DNA of 64,000 nt from Agelaius tricolor (taxonomy: Eukaryota > Chordata > Aves > Passeriformes > Icteridae), in NCBI GenBank assembly GCA_023055355.1, contig JALJCS010000001.1, positions 48,613,381 to 48,677,380 on the forward strand, read 5' to 3'. Shown here piece by piece: positions 1-16,027 of the stretch (its first letter is position 1; every line of letters starts with the position of its first letter). The notes beneath the pieces were generated by a model, which made no database searches, was not told the origin of the DNA, and saw only the letters and a program-made list of their open reading frames with translations. The position numbers and the translations under genes were made by a program.

Positions 1-2689
<2,689 letters not shown>

Positions 2690-2891
2690 TCAGTAGGGCA
2701 CCGCAAGCACTGCTGACCGAACCCCTCCTGCTTATTCCTCCTCTTGTACCGAGTACAGCCGCTTTCTGCCACCGGAGAAGGGAGGCTCGGACTGGAGAGA
2801 AGCAAAATATAAGGGTGCATCCCCTAAAATTCCAGGTCGCTGCTGCACAACATCCACCCACTTTCTCTGGAAGTAATTTGCAGTCGCTGTC

Positions 2892-2907
2892 TTTTTTTTT
2901 TTTTTTT
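2892..2907. repeat. T16 homopolymer run in a pyrimidine tract
   Basis: Sixteen consecutive T residues followed by a CTTTCTTCC tract, within the SAMD5 CpG island and upstream of its start codon. On the transcribed strand it is an A run. Confidence 0.9.
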
Positions 2908-4299
2908 CTTTCTTCCTTTCAGTGTTAGTTTCTGTTTCTGCTTCTGTCTCACCTTCCTGCGCTCTGCCGTATGATGAATCTGTTTACTACAAGTAGCTGC
3001 TTTGGTACACGATGGTGTCGGGGGAGAGGATCCCGCACCCTCGCCCAGCGTGGGCAGGGGTGCCGGTGTGCAGTGCGCTCCTCTCCCGTGCCTCTCCCAG
3101 CAGCGGGCGCACACGGCGGCTTTTGCTTTCCTTTTAAACGGCTCTTTTCGGATTAGGAGCAAAACAGAGGGAAGGAAAAAAAAAAAATCCCACTCACTTT
3201 TCCGAGTTACTTTCCCAGTTTCGCTTCATCCCCGTAATGCTGGTTAAATGCGCTTCGCTGGCAGCGAGAGCAGAAACTGCTTTCCAGCCCCACTTTCTCC
3301 GCGCTGATGCCGGCGGTGCCCTCCTGCCCCAGTGGGGTACGCAGCCCTACGCCCGGCCCGCACAACTTTCCACGCGTTCTTTCCCCTATCTCTGTTGGCG
3401 CTCCCGCCGCTGTCCGCAGCCGCCCTGGGGAGGAGGAGGCGGCGGCGGCGGGGCCGTGCGGGCGGCCGGCGCTCCGTGCATCCTCCGGCGGCGGCGGCGG
3501 ATGAGCCGATCTGCGGCAGGTCACCGGCGCTGCCCCCGCCTTCCCCGGATGCCGCCGGAGCTCTCCCTTCCCAGCCACCGGTACCCGGAGCGGTGCTCTC
3601 TGCCCGGGTCCTCCCTCTCCTCTACCCCTGAGGCGCCTGATGCGCCGCCCGCAGATCTGCTCCGGCTCCTCCCGGTGCGGCTTCTCCCCGCTCCTCCTCC
3701 GCGCCCGCCGCCCCGCTGCCAGCCCCCTGCCCCGGCTCTCCCCCAGGCCTTTCCAACTTTCCCCGCCGGCTGCCCGCGGTCTCTGCCGCTCGCCTGCCCT
3801 GCCCGATCCACCGCGGTGCAGCCAGCCCGGGAAGCAAGGCAGCCTGGCAGGGCAGCGGCTCGGGGCTGCCACGGCTCTGCGGGCTCTCCGCCGGGCTTGC
3901 CCGCCCCGTATTCCCCGCGGCACGGGAACGCCAAGGGGGGCACGGCCCGGGGAGCTGCCCCCCAGCGCCCTTGGGCAGCCGGACCGACGGCGGCGCCGGC
4001 TGCCCCGCGGGGCAGCGAGCCCTTTGCGGTGGAAGGGGGACCCTTCGTGGGTCGGAAGGGCGCAGAGCGGCGCTGTCCCGGCAAGCGGCGCTGCCCGGGA
4101 AGCGGTGCGGGCAGGCGGGAGGCGCCGGCCCCGCTCCCCCCGCGCCGCCGGGGCCGCCCGGGGCCGCTGAGGCGCCGCGCGCTGCCCGCGAACGCCGGGC
4201 TCGCAGCGCCCCCGCCGGGCCGCCGAGGGAAGCGCCGCAGGCCCGGCCCGGCCCCGCCGCCGCCCGCGGCTCCTCTCCCCTGGGGCTGAGGCCACGACC

Positions 4300-5395
4300 C
4301 CCTGCCATTTTCATTTTAAACTGCTTGAAACTTGTTTTTCTGCGAAGATCCCTGCTCATGCCGGCTGCAGGGAGCTGCGGACAGGCGGTGGGGCACCCAG
4401 CAGCCTCCCGCAGCACAGGGGTGCCGGAGGAGGGGCATCCCTCCTCCAATTTTGAAATTTGGTGGAGAGCGTTATTCAGAACGGGTTTCCTGGAGGACTT
4501 TTTTAAGCAGAGTTAGGCGCACATTTGTCCCCGGGCTTCATGTAGCTCGCCATAGGATTGCGCAGCACAGCGGCGTTCTCAGAGAAAGCATTGCGCTGCA
4601 AGGTGTTTGGGAAAGGTTAGCTACTTACCAGCGGTTAAATGCAGCCTCTGGGTATAAGGCCTAGGGATCACAGGGTCGTCTGCTAAAGAGGGAGAAAAGG
4701 AGGAAGAGCATTTTACTCCTTTTAAAATCTCCTTCAATGTTCATTTTTTTTTTCTTTTTTTCTTTTTCTTTTTTCCCCCTGAATCTTATTTTCCTTCCAG
4801 ACCACATAATATGTCAAACTCTCTTCTTCTCAGCCCACAGACAGATTGATGCAGCAATTATCTTCTCTTCACAGACCTGATGAAAGACTGACAGCACCGG
4901 CAAAACTAGCAAGGAGGTTCTGTGATCTGGAGCTGGAACTGATGGTATGAGAGGCAGGAAATCTGACTGATGCAGGCCCTATTCATCAGTCTTATTGACA
5001 ATACATACTGAATTATATCATTTTTATGTGTGCATTTTGGAGGGGTCTTGAAAGGTTTTTAAGATATTGCAAATGTTCTGATTCGGATGTGCTTGGTAAA
5101 GGGTAAGACCCTTCTGATGGGCTGCAGGAGGAGAAGTGTGGGTTCCCATGGGACTGTGGAGGCTGGCAAGGTTGCAACATTGTCAGCCTCTCTAGTGGCT
5201 TGGCACCGATTTTGGATTCACAAAAATTAAGTCACCTGTCAGCAAATACAGTAAAGTTTTATGGGACTTTGAAACACAAAAATAAACAACAATAGAAAAA
5301 AAGAAAGACAATCAGAAGTCCAGGAAACAAAAGACTGGTCTACCTCACCTCAACCCCACAGAGAAATCTAGGACAAGTCTTTGTGAGGACTTACA
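4300..5395. other. Intergenic, nothing recognised
   Basis: AT-rich sequence begins just outside the CpG island. The only structure I see is a long pyrimidine tract at about 4743-4780. No open frame here is convincing. Confidence 0.6.
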
Positions 5396-5550
5396 TCAGA
5401 TTTGGGTGAATAGTTAGAGGGAATGCTCCTCAGGGTTGATACTAGTGCCAGCACTGTTCATCATTGTCACTGGTGTTCCCAGTGCCAAGGTAGAATACAT
5501 GCTCAGGAAGTTCCCAGACAACACCAAATAGGGAGGAGGGTAGTCAATAT
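5396..5550 (+). mobile_element. CR1-like LINE fragment (end of reverse transcriptase region)
   Basis: The plus strand shows a decayed version of the avian LINE motif CCTCAGGG-TT-ATACT-G-CCAGCACTGTTCA, followed by a CTCAGGAAGTT-CCAGACAACACCAA block. Intact copies read here as the motif around a Phe-Ala-Asp-Asp (FADD-like) reverse transcriptase core. No frame is open across it, so this is a dead fragment. Confidence 0.65.
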
Positions 5551-6515
5551 GTTGGGAAGGTGATTCAAGAGTAAAGAAGGAAGGTCAAAAAGTGGTAGAG
5601 CAGAAGATTGAAGGCATGTTTTGATTGATAATAGCAAACTCAGTTTGAAGAAGTCCTTTATGTGCTTTTTATTAACTGCAGTGAAATTATTCAGGGACAC
5701 TTAGGATTGTTTATTTTTTCTACATTCAAGATTTATTTGATTTTTCACACATTAAGGAAGAAGCATGGGCATTTGCTCTGGATACCTGACTACTCTTCAG
5801 TGCTTTGAGTCATTCAGTCACATATTTGAAAGTTGAAAAAAAACTAGACAAGAACACTAACACTTTGTAGCTGAGTACTCACATAGTGGATGAATGAATA
5901 CAATTCCAGGAAGATATTTGTGAAGGTTTTCAGGTAGAACAGGAAACTCAGATTCCCACAAAGAATGAGTACCCCATGACTATATTGCAAGGAATAATGT
6001 GCAATGAACAAGTGGAAGATAATATTTCTGTGGGTTTTTTTAAGAAAGACAGACTCTAAAATATTTCTCGAGGGTTTCCACTAGGGCACAAGGTGAATAA
6101 GTCACTAGAACTCCTCATACACAATGGCAAATGTTTGCAGAACCAGGCTATTAGTTCAGGTAAAGAGAGCTATTTATACTTGTGTGTAAAATGTGGCAAT
6201 TATTTGACTGTACATGGTATACATTGGAAAAGAGTCCAGAAGGAAATAACAATGACTGTGAGAGCTTTGAATGTACCCAATGTCTTACCCCAACTGTTAA
6301 TCATAAAAAACATATAGCAACACAACTCAGCATCTAAAGGAAGATTTGGCCGTGTAAACTCTGCAGAGAAATAAACTTAGAACTTCAAAAACTTGTATAC
6401 ATCATGTCAATTCCCACAGCTGTACTAACTCTAATGGAAAGTACTATCTGTTAAGTGTTCTGGAGATTGACTTTTCCTCATTAAAAAATCAGATGGCCAT
6501 TATTTAAAGTACTCT
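5551..6515. other. Intergenic, nothing recognised
   Basis: AT-rich sequence between two CR1 fragments. The left part may be further decayed LINE sequence, but I cannot support a boundary. The small open frame at 6093-6317 has no recognisable domain. Confidence 0.5.
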
Positions 6516-6516
6516 T

Positions 6517-6925
6517 TCATAGAAGATTAGGAAAATTTCATTTGGAGAGGACCCCTGGGAGTCACCCAGTCCCATACCCCACTCAGAGCAGACCTAATTG
6601 CAAACTCTGATCAGGTTGCCAATGGGTTTGCCCCATCAACTTTGAAAATCCACAGGGATGCAGGTTCCTCAGTCTTTCTGGGTGGTCTCTTCCAGCACTG
6701 ATCTACTCTCACCATGAAGAATTTCTTCCTCTTGTCTGGTCAAAGCAATTGTGACCTTTGTCTCATGTCCTTTTGCTGAGCACTTCTGAGAATGGTTTGG
6801 CTCTGTCTTCTCCATGGCCTTCCCCACAGGCAATGAAAGACTGCAGTGTGATCCCCTTTGCCTTTTCATCTGTATGATAAACAAGCCAAGTTCTCCTAGC
6901 CTCTTCTCATATTTTGTCAGCAGAC
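6517..6925 (-). mobile_element. CR1 LINE 3' fragment, about 400 bp
   Basis: Read on the plus strand this is the reverse complement of a CR1 3' region in the usual order: TCATAGAA, TTGGAGAGGACCCC, AGTCACCCAGTCCCA, a TTGAAAATCCACAGGGATG block, the TGAAGAATTTCTTCCTC block, and a final CTCCTAGCCTCTTCTCATA block. Order and spacing fit the family well. It is diverged, truncated and non-coding, and is the clearest repeat in the window. Confidence 0.85.
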
Positions 6926-8929
6926 AAAAACTTGAAAACGTGTTTGTGAGGTATGTAAGTAAAAGTTTTATCACAGAAAAGACAAACAAACAAAAAAAAA
7001 AACTAATGAGAACATTGCAATGAGGAATTTATATGAAATTTAAATGTAAAAATAGAACTGTTTACAAAACAGAGTTATCACTTAGAATTTTATATAAACA
7101 AAGCAATGTTTTAATTAAAAGGAAACTTTAAAATATACAAAAACATGACCCCACTGTAAATTTACTCACTATGTTTGTAATAACTTAATGCTCACTGAGA
7201 CTATACAACAGGGAATTTGAAAGGATCTAGCTGATTAAATATCCATTTTTCTTTGTTGTGTATATAAAATTAATTTGGATTTGAGTGCATTTGAAACAGA
7301 ACAGTTACTTTATTTACTGTGATTCTCCTTTCCTGTAAAAATTTACAGGCATCAATTTCAGTTCTCTTTTTAATGAGATAGATTTTATCAGAACAAATTC
7401 TGTAAAAAGAATTCAGTCTAAAATTTACCCTCTTTTTCCTTAGTAACAGAAAGAAAATTTATAACAGCCAAACTTCTTCCACAGACTAGCAAATTCTCCA
7501 TTAACCAGTCAACTTCAAACACTTTATTTTTGATATCACAGTCCATGAGAAGATAAATGGGCTTGCACAAATTTTACCTTCTTGGCGTTTTCTAACAAAG
7601 ATTCTATCCTGAAAGAAAGTGAAATTATCCTAAACCAAAACAAAAATTTTGTGATTATTTTACCAGCTGCTGACAGACACCTATTTTCACAAAGCAATAG
7701 TTCCCTATAATAATTTAGGGTGGGTTTGTCTTTACAAACATAAAACACTGACCAACTCTTATTGTTACTAGCTTTGAGCCAGCAGGTAGTGCTGATATGG
7801 TGTGTGTATGGTTGAATTTTAACCAACATCAAAACATTTTGCTTCACACTCAATGCTCTTTAAGTGAACTGCTTATTGTAGATAAATATAAGAAAAAATC
7901 TTAAATTATTACTAATAGTAATTGCTAATTACTAATAGTAATATTACTACTCCCTAAGTTGTGGAAATCCCTACTAACCAACTGAATATCAGCACAGTGG
8001 GTAGAAAATTAATAAATATTTACACCCTCACAATTTACAATCTTGTGCTTCCGTGTGATACTGTTGGAAAATCATAATGAAGAAAAAGCTTAAAGCTTTG
8101 CTCTCTTGGTCATTTATTTCTGTTTTTTTTTCTATGAAGTTCTACTTACTCGTCTTGATCAAGAAGAGCTTCTTCATAAGACACATTCATTAATCATGAA
8201 ACAGCAATCTTTAGAAGGCTTTCAACTTGGATTTTTTTCCCAGTGAGAAATTTAATTTAAAGCATTGGCTAATGCCCAACAAAATTGAATTCACAGTCAG
8301 TATAGTCACATGCCTTAAACAAATATGTTGTGAAAATCCAAAAACATCAAGCACCAGGTTTCCAGGAAACCAAAGAGAAGAAAAGGATTTAATAAAATGG
8401 GCAAAAATAATTTTTAATCATTCTTATTTGTATTATTATTATCTGTAATTCCTGTGGAAGAGAAAGCATATGCCAGGGAAGGGGAGAACCCCTCAATCCT
8501 CCAGAAATTATCCTCTCCCTTCCAAAAGGGTCCTCTGGTGTCCTAAAACCTCAAGTTAGTATCCTGGCCATGGTGGATACCAGGGAAAGAACCCTGCCAT
8601 TCAGTTCAGACCAGCTGAGCCTTCTGTGTGCTCCTAGAGCAGTGTCACCCATTCATCCCACAGAGCTTCATCAAAGCTGCCCTATGACAGACAGGTCCTA
8701 GTTTGTCCCATGTTTGTTTTTAACTCTGGCTCTCTTCAGCAATATATACACAAAGGCCCAAATTTAGAAAGTACTTAGGGGAAGACAAATAGAAAATAAT
8801 GAGATTTTCAAAATTACTCAAAACCCAGACTCTCTTAAGTAAATATGTATTACATCTGTGTGTGAGGGATAGAATATAAGTAAATAAAGGTAGTATAGAA
8901 AATAATCTTACCCCCTAAAGAGTTACAGC
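6926..8929. other. Intergenic, nothing recognised
   Basis: AT-rich unique-looking sequence. Two copies of an ATTACTAATAGTAAT-like unit lie side by side at about 7908-7942. No gene, RNA gene or clear mobile element can be supported. Confidence 0.55.
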
Positions 8930-9130
8930 TGGGTTAATTATTAAGGATTAGGAGCAGGCCCGATGTTAGCAGGCCACAGCTGTAACCAATAAGAAGAAGA
9001 GTGTTATAAAAGAGTGGATTGGTGGGCTGGGGGGAACTGGAGTCACTTAGCTGCTGTGAGGATGAAGAAGAGTCAGTACCCAGAGGAGCTGCCTCTGGGA
9101 AATAGCAAGGCGGTATCAAACTCTAGTAAT
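8930..9130 (+). mobile_element. Possible solo LTR or LTR-derived promoter-like segment
   Basis: A CCAAT box (8986-8990) is followed 14 bases later by a canonical TATAAAAG (9005-9012). About 70 bases further on is a perfect 8-bp hairpin with a 5-base loop (9079-9099, CCCAGAGG/CCTCTGGG). The compact order of CCAAT, TATA and a stem-loop is like the U3-R-U5 of an endogenous retroviral LTR. I could not define TG...CA ends or a target-site duplication, and no internal retroviral coding sequence is nearby. It could equally be a chance arrangement or a gene-like promoter. Confidence 0.35.
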
Positions 9131-12100
9131 GTGGAATCTTTGCAATGGAAGGACAATAGAACTCTTGTAATATAATAACAACATCTGTGTCCTTAAACTT
9201 CTTCCTGTTAGGTGCATAGCTGATAGTAGACTGGCTGTTCCTGTTACCTCCTGGCATGTGTTCAGGTTCCCTTATTCCATTCCAGTTGGCTCTTTCTCCA
9301 ACTGCTCCATTTTTCCATCCTTCCTCCATATCTGGAGCAATTTTCTGCAGTTCTCTCTGCCTCATGAACTGTGTTATTTCACTGTCTCAAATTTCCACAG
9401 TTCTTCCCCTTTTCCTTTACAGCATCCCTTCTGAATAGCTTTTTTGTTGACACTTCTCACTTTCAATTATTTTTTCTTTCTCTGGCTGTATCCCGATCTA
9501 ATTCTTTCCCCCTACACCTCCAACAAAAATAGTTAAGTGGTAAAATTTCCTTGTAATGTTTTCCCTGTTCTGTACTTATTTTTACTTAGGCACCTGCTAC
9601 CTAGACAAAATATCAAGCTAGAGGGGCTTCACATCTGATTCAGTGTGGCCATTACTAGGTATGGTTTTTGTGAAGGGTGAAAGCACCATCCTAGCTTTGC
9701 CTTTCTCTCTTAAGCTCAGCTACTGTAGATGTTATAAACACACAGAACTTCCTGAGTGGAGCTTCAAACACAGGCTCTTAAAGCAGGAGCCATGCTAGAT
9801 AGAAATCAGCAAGAGCAAAGAAGCAAATAGTTATTCTATTTCTTGAGGGCCATTGAACACAAAGTGCTTCCTCAGAGGAAGAAGGTAAGATTATTACCCA
9901 GGTGGCTATCAGGTAACAATTATGGGAGTCAAGCAATACTGCAGGTTAGCAATCAGGATTTGTCCTCTTATGGACCTGAATCCATCACATCAGCAGGACC
10001 ATAAGTCCTGGATGAGGCGATGGAACCAGCTGGCATGAAAACGTGGGCTATGTATGTTGGACTATCTGAAACAGCTAAGGATTTGGCTTCTGGCTTTGAA
10101 ATAAGGAGTCCTGATACTGCTGTGACTGTGAAGCACCTCCACCAAAAAATCAAATCTTTTGCTATGCCATGTTTGGATTTGTGCAAAAGCTTTTCTCCAA
10201 ATAATCAATGTTTGAAAGAATCAAGTATTTCCCTAATTCCCCCCAGACATCCTGATTCTGGATGAGTAATGGGAAATTAATCATCCTGTCAAAATAGATG
10301 CTGTGAGACCTTTTAGTCATGCTCACCCCTCTCACCATAATAGATTTTTGTCAGTCATTCAACTAGGTGTCCCAAAAGACAGCACTGCATCTCAGCTCCT
10401 GCCTTTTGTATGGTCTTTTTTTTTCTGCCTAGGACTAATTCTGACATTCCTTGATATGTCAGGAGTTGATCACATATCACAGGAGCCCAACCCATCACAC
10501 CCTCCTTGCCTCCACTGACTGCCACAGCACCACACTGCACCAGCTCTTCATTAAGTCAGGGTTGATTCCAGCCTTCCTGCAGCTGATACCCAGGATCTTC
10601 CTGACACAAGCAGACACAGCTGGTGCATCTGTGGGGTTTTAACTTCTTAGATGGATAAACACAAGGCTAGCAGAATATAATAAGTTCAGGGAATTGCCAA
10701 ACAAGAGTTCTCACAGTCATATGAGTTCATTTACACCACATATATTTCTGCTAAAGTTGGTGCACCAGTATAATTAGAAATGTGAGAAAGAAAAAGGAAG
10801 ATGTAACTTGGGTTTACTCTTCCTCTGAGTCATGATAACTAAAAGAATTTTCTGTAAATACAAAATTGAGATGATGGGTTTTATCTCCAGAGAACACATC
10901 CGTTTTATATTTTTGATGTCTTAGATTTTAATTCTTTTTTTAACAGCCAGTACCTCAACAGAAGTTTTTTTTTTATCTTTGTATTACTTGGTCTTCATTT
11001 CTTGATAGCCTGCATGCTATTTTCCATTAATGTACAAACACTTTCATTAACATGAACCATCATTTATCTTTAATTATAAGTTTATATTTGAAGTGAATCT
11101 GGGAAGACTGCTGAGGGGTACAGACCTTGGCTGCAGAAAGAAAGACAGATCTGAGAGTTAACCTCTGCACCTCTGGTAGGGAGAAGACATGAGAAAAATG
11201 AGTTACAAAGAAAATAACTTTCAAATTTAAAAAATACCATATGTGCAAATCACTGATGCTTTTTAACCCTGGAAGTGTTGGTAGGGGGATGGAGGATGTT
11301 TTCTTTCCTTCCAGGCATCTGTAGACTTTCACATCTCACCCACTTCAACTGAGTATGCAATATAGGAGTGTTATGGAAGTGGAAAGGGGCTGCACACATG
11401 AGATAATCCAAGCTATGACACCAACTCTGATCTAGACCTGGGTCATACCTAGCCCAGAAATAGCCTCATTGACAGCACCTTGGCATTTGACAGCATCCTG
11501 ATTTTTGTTGTCATTTGAGGTTGTGACATTCAGAAGACAGTTTTAAGTCTATAACTCTGGTTTTTAAGTATCCAAGAAAGGCTCTATCTCACCTTAGTGG
11601 ACCAGGGACATTTCTATGCTCCCAGATTCTGTGCACGTAAATTCTCCAGCTGTGTCACAACCTCTTGCCAGAGTAGAATTTGGGGGGTCCAGTTAGTTAT
11701 CATTGCAGTAACTCTTGTGGTAAGAACAGCAGTCACACAGCCTGGAAGGCAGCTATTGCTGATGTCAACCAAAACCTTGATTCGGATGTTTGAGAGAACA
11801 GGAGTCCAAAGTGACTTGTGATTCATGAAACCCACCCACCTTTCCATCTAACAAGCCTCTGCAATCCTGCTAGTGATTTGAGACAGGTCAAATCATGTCC
11901 TCAGAATTCAAGACTCTGATTTGGAATAAAGAGTCAAGGTTTGATCTAAAGCTAACACAATGATGAATTACCTTATTTTGGATTAATCAAATATTAGGCC
12001 AATTCCTCTTTCACTCAAGCCCAGTTGAAGACCAGGCAGAAAATTAATGCATCTCTGTCTCTGAAAACTATCATTGGTTCAGACTGGTTGGCTGAAGTGT

Positions 12101-15100
12101 CAGAAGTATTCTGAGGAGATGTGCTGTAATGAATAATTTTTCCTTTTTCCAGAAGATATAAAGAGCTAACTCTTTCTAGTGATGCCAGTCAATAGGTTTA
12201 TGAGGCAATCTGTAGTCTACCTTTCCATTAGCAGATAATGGAAAGACATGGTGTTGGACATTCCCTGTCTTCTTACAATAAAAAAATCACCTCTCTTACA
12301 GCTGCAAAAAACAAACCAAAGGAAGCTTCATCAGCTCTAGCCTAGGCAAAATGCCCTGCCTTCAGTGAAGGGTTCATGGGTTTTGTGTTACAAGCTTTTA
12401 ACAAAATCCCATTTCACATAAATGAGCTCTTTTACTTTCAGAAAAAGATAGTCCTCTATGGACGTTTTCAATGAGAGTTTTTAAACTCTAAAGTCCCTAT
12501 TTCATGGATGTTTTCTCCCTTAGTCACTGCTATGCTGAACTACCCACCACCTGTCTACCATAATTGTAGGAGGGATCATTGGAAGTGGCACATTTTTGAA
12601 GTAAGAGCAAGAGAGATGCTAAAGATTCTTGTAAATTAGATAAGGAATATGAAATGGAAGATCCTATCAATGAGATCAAAGAAAACTGTAGCAGTGGGAC
12701 ATATATATCTCCGTGTTCAGCATAGTAATTCAATCTTAATCCTCATGAATAGAAATTTTTATACATAATTAATTTAATAAAAAAAGTAGGTAAAATTTTG
12801 AGGGCACTTTGTACAAAGCATGCAGATAAACCTTTTTTATGCTAGAAGATTTCACAACTTCCAAAGTAAACTAAATATGAACACCGTCTCACTCCTAAGT
12901 GAGGTGCATGTGAGTGACTGTTCATGGATGCCAGACCAATGATGCTGGGGGCTTTCAGAGCTCCAAAAAGTAAAGGTAGAACACCATATTATCTTCATTT
13001 TGCCCCTGCCTGAAGTACAAATAGAAAAATGTGTCTTCTTACACTGCAAACTGAAAATATTCAGTGCTGCTCTTTTAATATTTTCTCATCTAACCTGCGT
13101 TCCAACAGTCTCCACAGTTCCCCTGAGACATAGCACCCCTAAAACATTGCTGCAATTGTCAGTCAAAGATGTGGCCTCTAAAGTACTAATTCTGATAGCT
13201 GTTTAAAGACATATTACTCTGATAACATGTCATAGCTGCTTGTCACACATGTTGGTTTATATGCTAAAATAAAAAACATAAGGAAATTTTGCATTATTTA
13301 CTTATGTTCCCTCAAGGAGTGGCAGACACCTCATACTCATGGCATTGCAGATCCATTGGAAATTGTCATACAGAGATAGCAGCAGTATATGTGGTCCCTC
13401 CCTATTTGCATTTAATGTAATCATATTAAAAGTTTTCTATAGCAAGATCTTATTATAGCAAAAAACAAACCAAAAAAGAAACACATTGAGCAGGAGTATA
13501 TACTATTTTTTGTCAGTGTGCTGCTCAACTTAATTTTCAAGATTTTAATTTCATGAGGAAGAAAGTTAAAGCTTCCTTATTTCATCAGGTTTTTACTGCT
13601 AGAATAAACAAGAAAAAGAGAGGTCTTGCACAATCGTTCTTGACAGCAGAGCACTGTAAAAATGATAATAATATTTAGAAACTGGTAATGCCGGTATCAT
13701 TTTTATTTCATTTTACAACAGGGACACTACAAATGCATCTGCCTCTGTCAATTGCAATGCTAGTGAACCAAAGCAAGTGACTGAAGTGTAGATTCTGAAG
13801 CTCACTAAAGTGAGCTAAGCATTATAAATCCAATTCTGTTTTGCTTCTGTTCTTTTCTCTATCAAAAGTATTTTTTCAAGTTTTTGAAGGGCTAACCCAG
13901 CAGTTTAGTTAATTTTATTTTCCTTTTTACTTGCAGAACTAGCTCTTCTAGATTGCACTGCCTAACCAATGCCATCAGCAAATTATCTCAAGTACATCTT
14001 GAGCAGTTCTGCATATTTCAGCACAAGTTTTCTTTGAGAAGATGACTTACGTAGATCCATCTGCAAGAAGAAGCTAATTTGATTTCAACAGACACTTAAA
14101 TGTCTTGCAAAATAGAGGCAGACTCTGAACCTGAAGTAATTTCCTTTTTGAATGCTGCTAGATGATTGTTATTGAGGAGAGAAGGAAGGAGGGGTAACGC
14201 ATGCCTGGAAAACATTGCTGGTCGCTAGCCTGTACTTCTTTGAGAATTGTTCACTCACTTCAGCAGATATTTTTCTCCAAGTATTCCAGAGATCATACAA
14301 ATTTAAAGCACTTTCAGATCAAGTTTTTGGCTTTGTTTAGCCATCTTCATTTTTTCAATGCAACACTCAGATTACTACAGAGACCGCAAATAATTATTCA
14401 TAGTTTTGCGCAGTTGAATAGTAATTACTTGAGATTTAATTCCTTCAGTAAAATGCCTACTATTCTTTGCTTCTCTAGCAACCATTGTGTTTTCAATCCA
14501 GGATATTCAGAAATCATGAATTACGTCTCACATTTGATGCCGTTCATATGATTTTTCATGACAGCTGTTTTTTTGCAGGGGCAGCTTAGAGTGCAGAAGA
14601 GTGCCTTTTCTTTCCTTTATTTTTTTAAGAAAGAAAGATAAAATTTTCACAAAATCACTTGCTTTGGTGATTTGGAGTTTTATTAAATTTTAGTAAACTT
14701 TGCATGGCCAGCAGTACAGGTGGCATCTCAGCAAAGCAGAGTAGAGAGGCAGAATCACGTACCTCAACCTCTTGAAGCACCCCAGGTTACAGTTTGCATT
14801 CTATTATTGTAGTCACTGCCAACAGTAATATATGATATATTAGCCATTGCTTCTGACTTCATTGCTCCCCATTTGAATGCCAGAATAAATACCCAGAGAT
14901 CCCAAATAACTGCAGGAGTGAAAATCTGATGGATCCCGCCCATGGTCTTGACAGGCTGTGCTAAGTCAAGGCCACCATGTGGCTTCACCCCATGGGTGCT
15001 CAGCACAGACAAGGGGCTCTGTCTGTGTAGCTGTTCCTGGGAAAGGATAGAAATAAACATTACTGCTCCCCTGCCTTCCCTCCACCACAAACAGCCTGAC

Positions 15101-16005
15101 AGTCATCTGTGTAACAGGGACTTGTCATGCCTGCCTTCATCAATAACGAAATTAAAATCTTGATTGCCATTAAAGAAGCTTTTTTTTTTTTTCATTTTTG
15201 CTAGGCTGTAACAAGCATTTCAACTGTTCATTTGTGTTAATGTTGCAAGATAGGGTGTAACCTGTAGACTAACTAATTAATTGCTCTTTGATTTTGAGTG
15301 AAGTGTTTGGTACAGTCTAGACAACAGAGTCTAATTAGCGCTGGATGTTTAATGGAACTAAAGACCCATGAAAAGCAAAAGGTGCTGTGAAATAAAGTCA
15401 GTGAGAGAAATGGGAAGATAAATGAGAGAAATAAGGAAAACAAAATAACCTTTTGCTATGCTAGAAATACCATTCCCTCAGAAAAAAAACCCACTATATT
15501 AATTATGAAAATTTAAAAAAATCCAGTGAACTCCAATGTCCAGCTGTTTAGGGTAATATAATGGAAAGCTATCCAAAACACATCATGTCAGCAAGGAACA
15601 AATTAAGGCATTTTGCACTATCTCACTGCATTTCATTTCTTCCAGGCAACAAATTCACCTCAGTATTTTTACAATAGAATAAAAACTCTATGTGTATTGC
15701 TTTGTGAGCCTCTCAGCAGGAAATTGAATGTTTGCCTTAACAGTACCTTCCTCTGTCTGTAAATGTAGTCAATTTGTGGTTTTCCTCAGCTGACAAAAAT
15801 GTGGATGCAACTTTTGATTAATATGTATTTAAGTCCATAAAAAAAACCCCAACACAATATAACCAAAAAAAAAAAAAAACAAAAAGAAACGCCAAAACCC
15901 CCTCAATAGATTGGTCAGCTTTAAACCAATAAAGTTTTATTCAATGCATGTTTTCTCTCTAAGAAAGGATTAAGCTGGATGGGTTAGGAATAACAAAACT
16001 AGATT
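9131..16005. other. Intergenic, no gene recognised
   Basis: Mostly AT-rich single-copy sequence. Open frames are at most about 116 codons, and none carries a recognisable motif. Small items are a perfect hairpin at 13799-13816 (8-bp stem, 2-base loop), a cluster of homeodomain- and TCF/LEF-like sites at 15274-15339, and an A-rich CAAA low-complexity tract at about 15838-15900. Confidence 0.55.
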
Positions 16006-16027
16006 CCCCCCCCCCCCCCCCCCCCCC
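16006..16027. repeat. C22 homopolymer run
   Basis: Twenty-two consecutive C residues. The length may be inaccurate, since such runs are sequencing and assembly trouble spots. No gene is nearby. Confidence 0.9.

Noticed and set aside
3207..4449. Very long open frames on both strands (up to about 362 codons minus, 350 plus)
   Set aside because: They overlap in several frames at once within a CpG island, consist of Ala/Arg/Pro/Gly-rich sequence, and show no domain. High GC removes stop codons, so these are chance frames over the SAMD5 promoter and 5' UTR.
14201..14551. 116-codon plus frame
   Set aside because: AT-rich intergenic DNA, no motif, and no supporting exon or promoter features.
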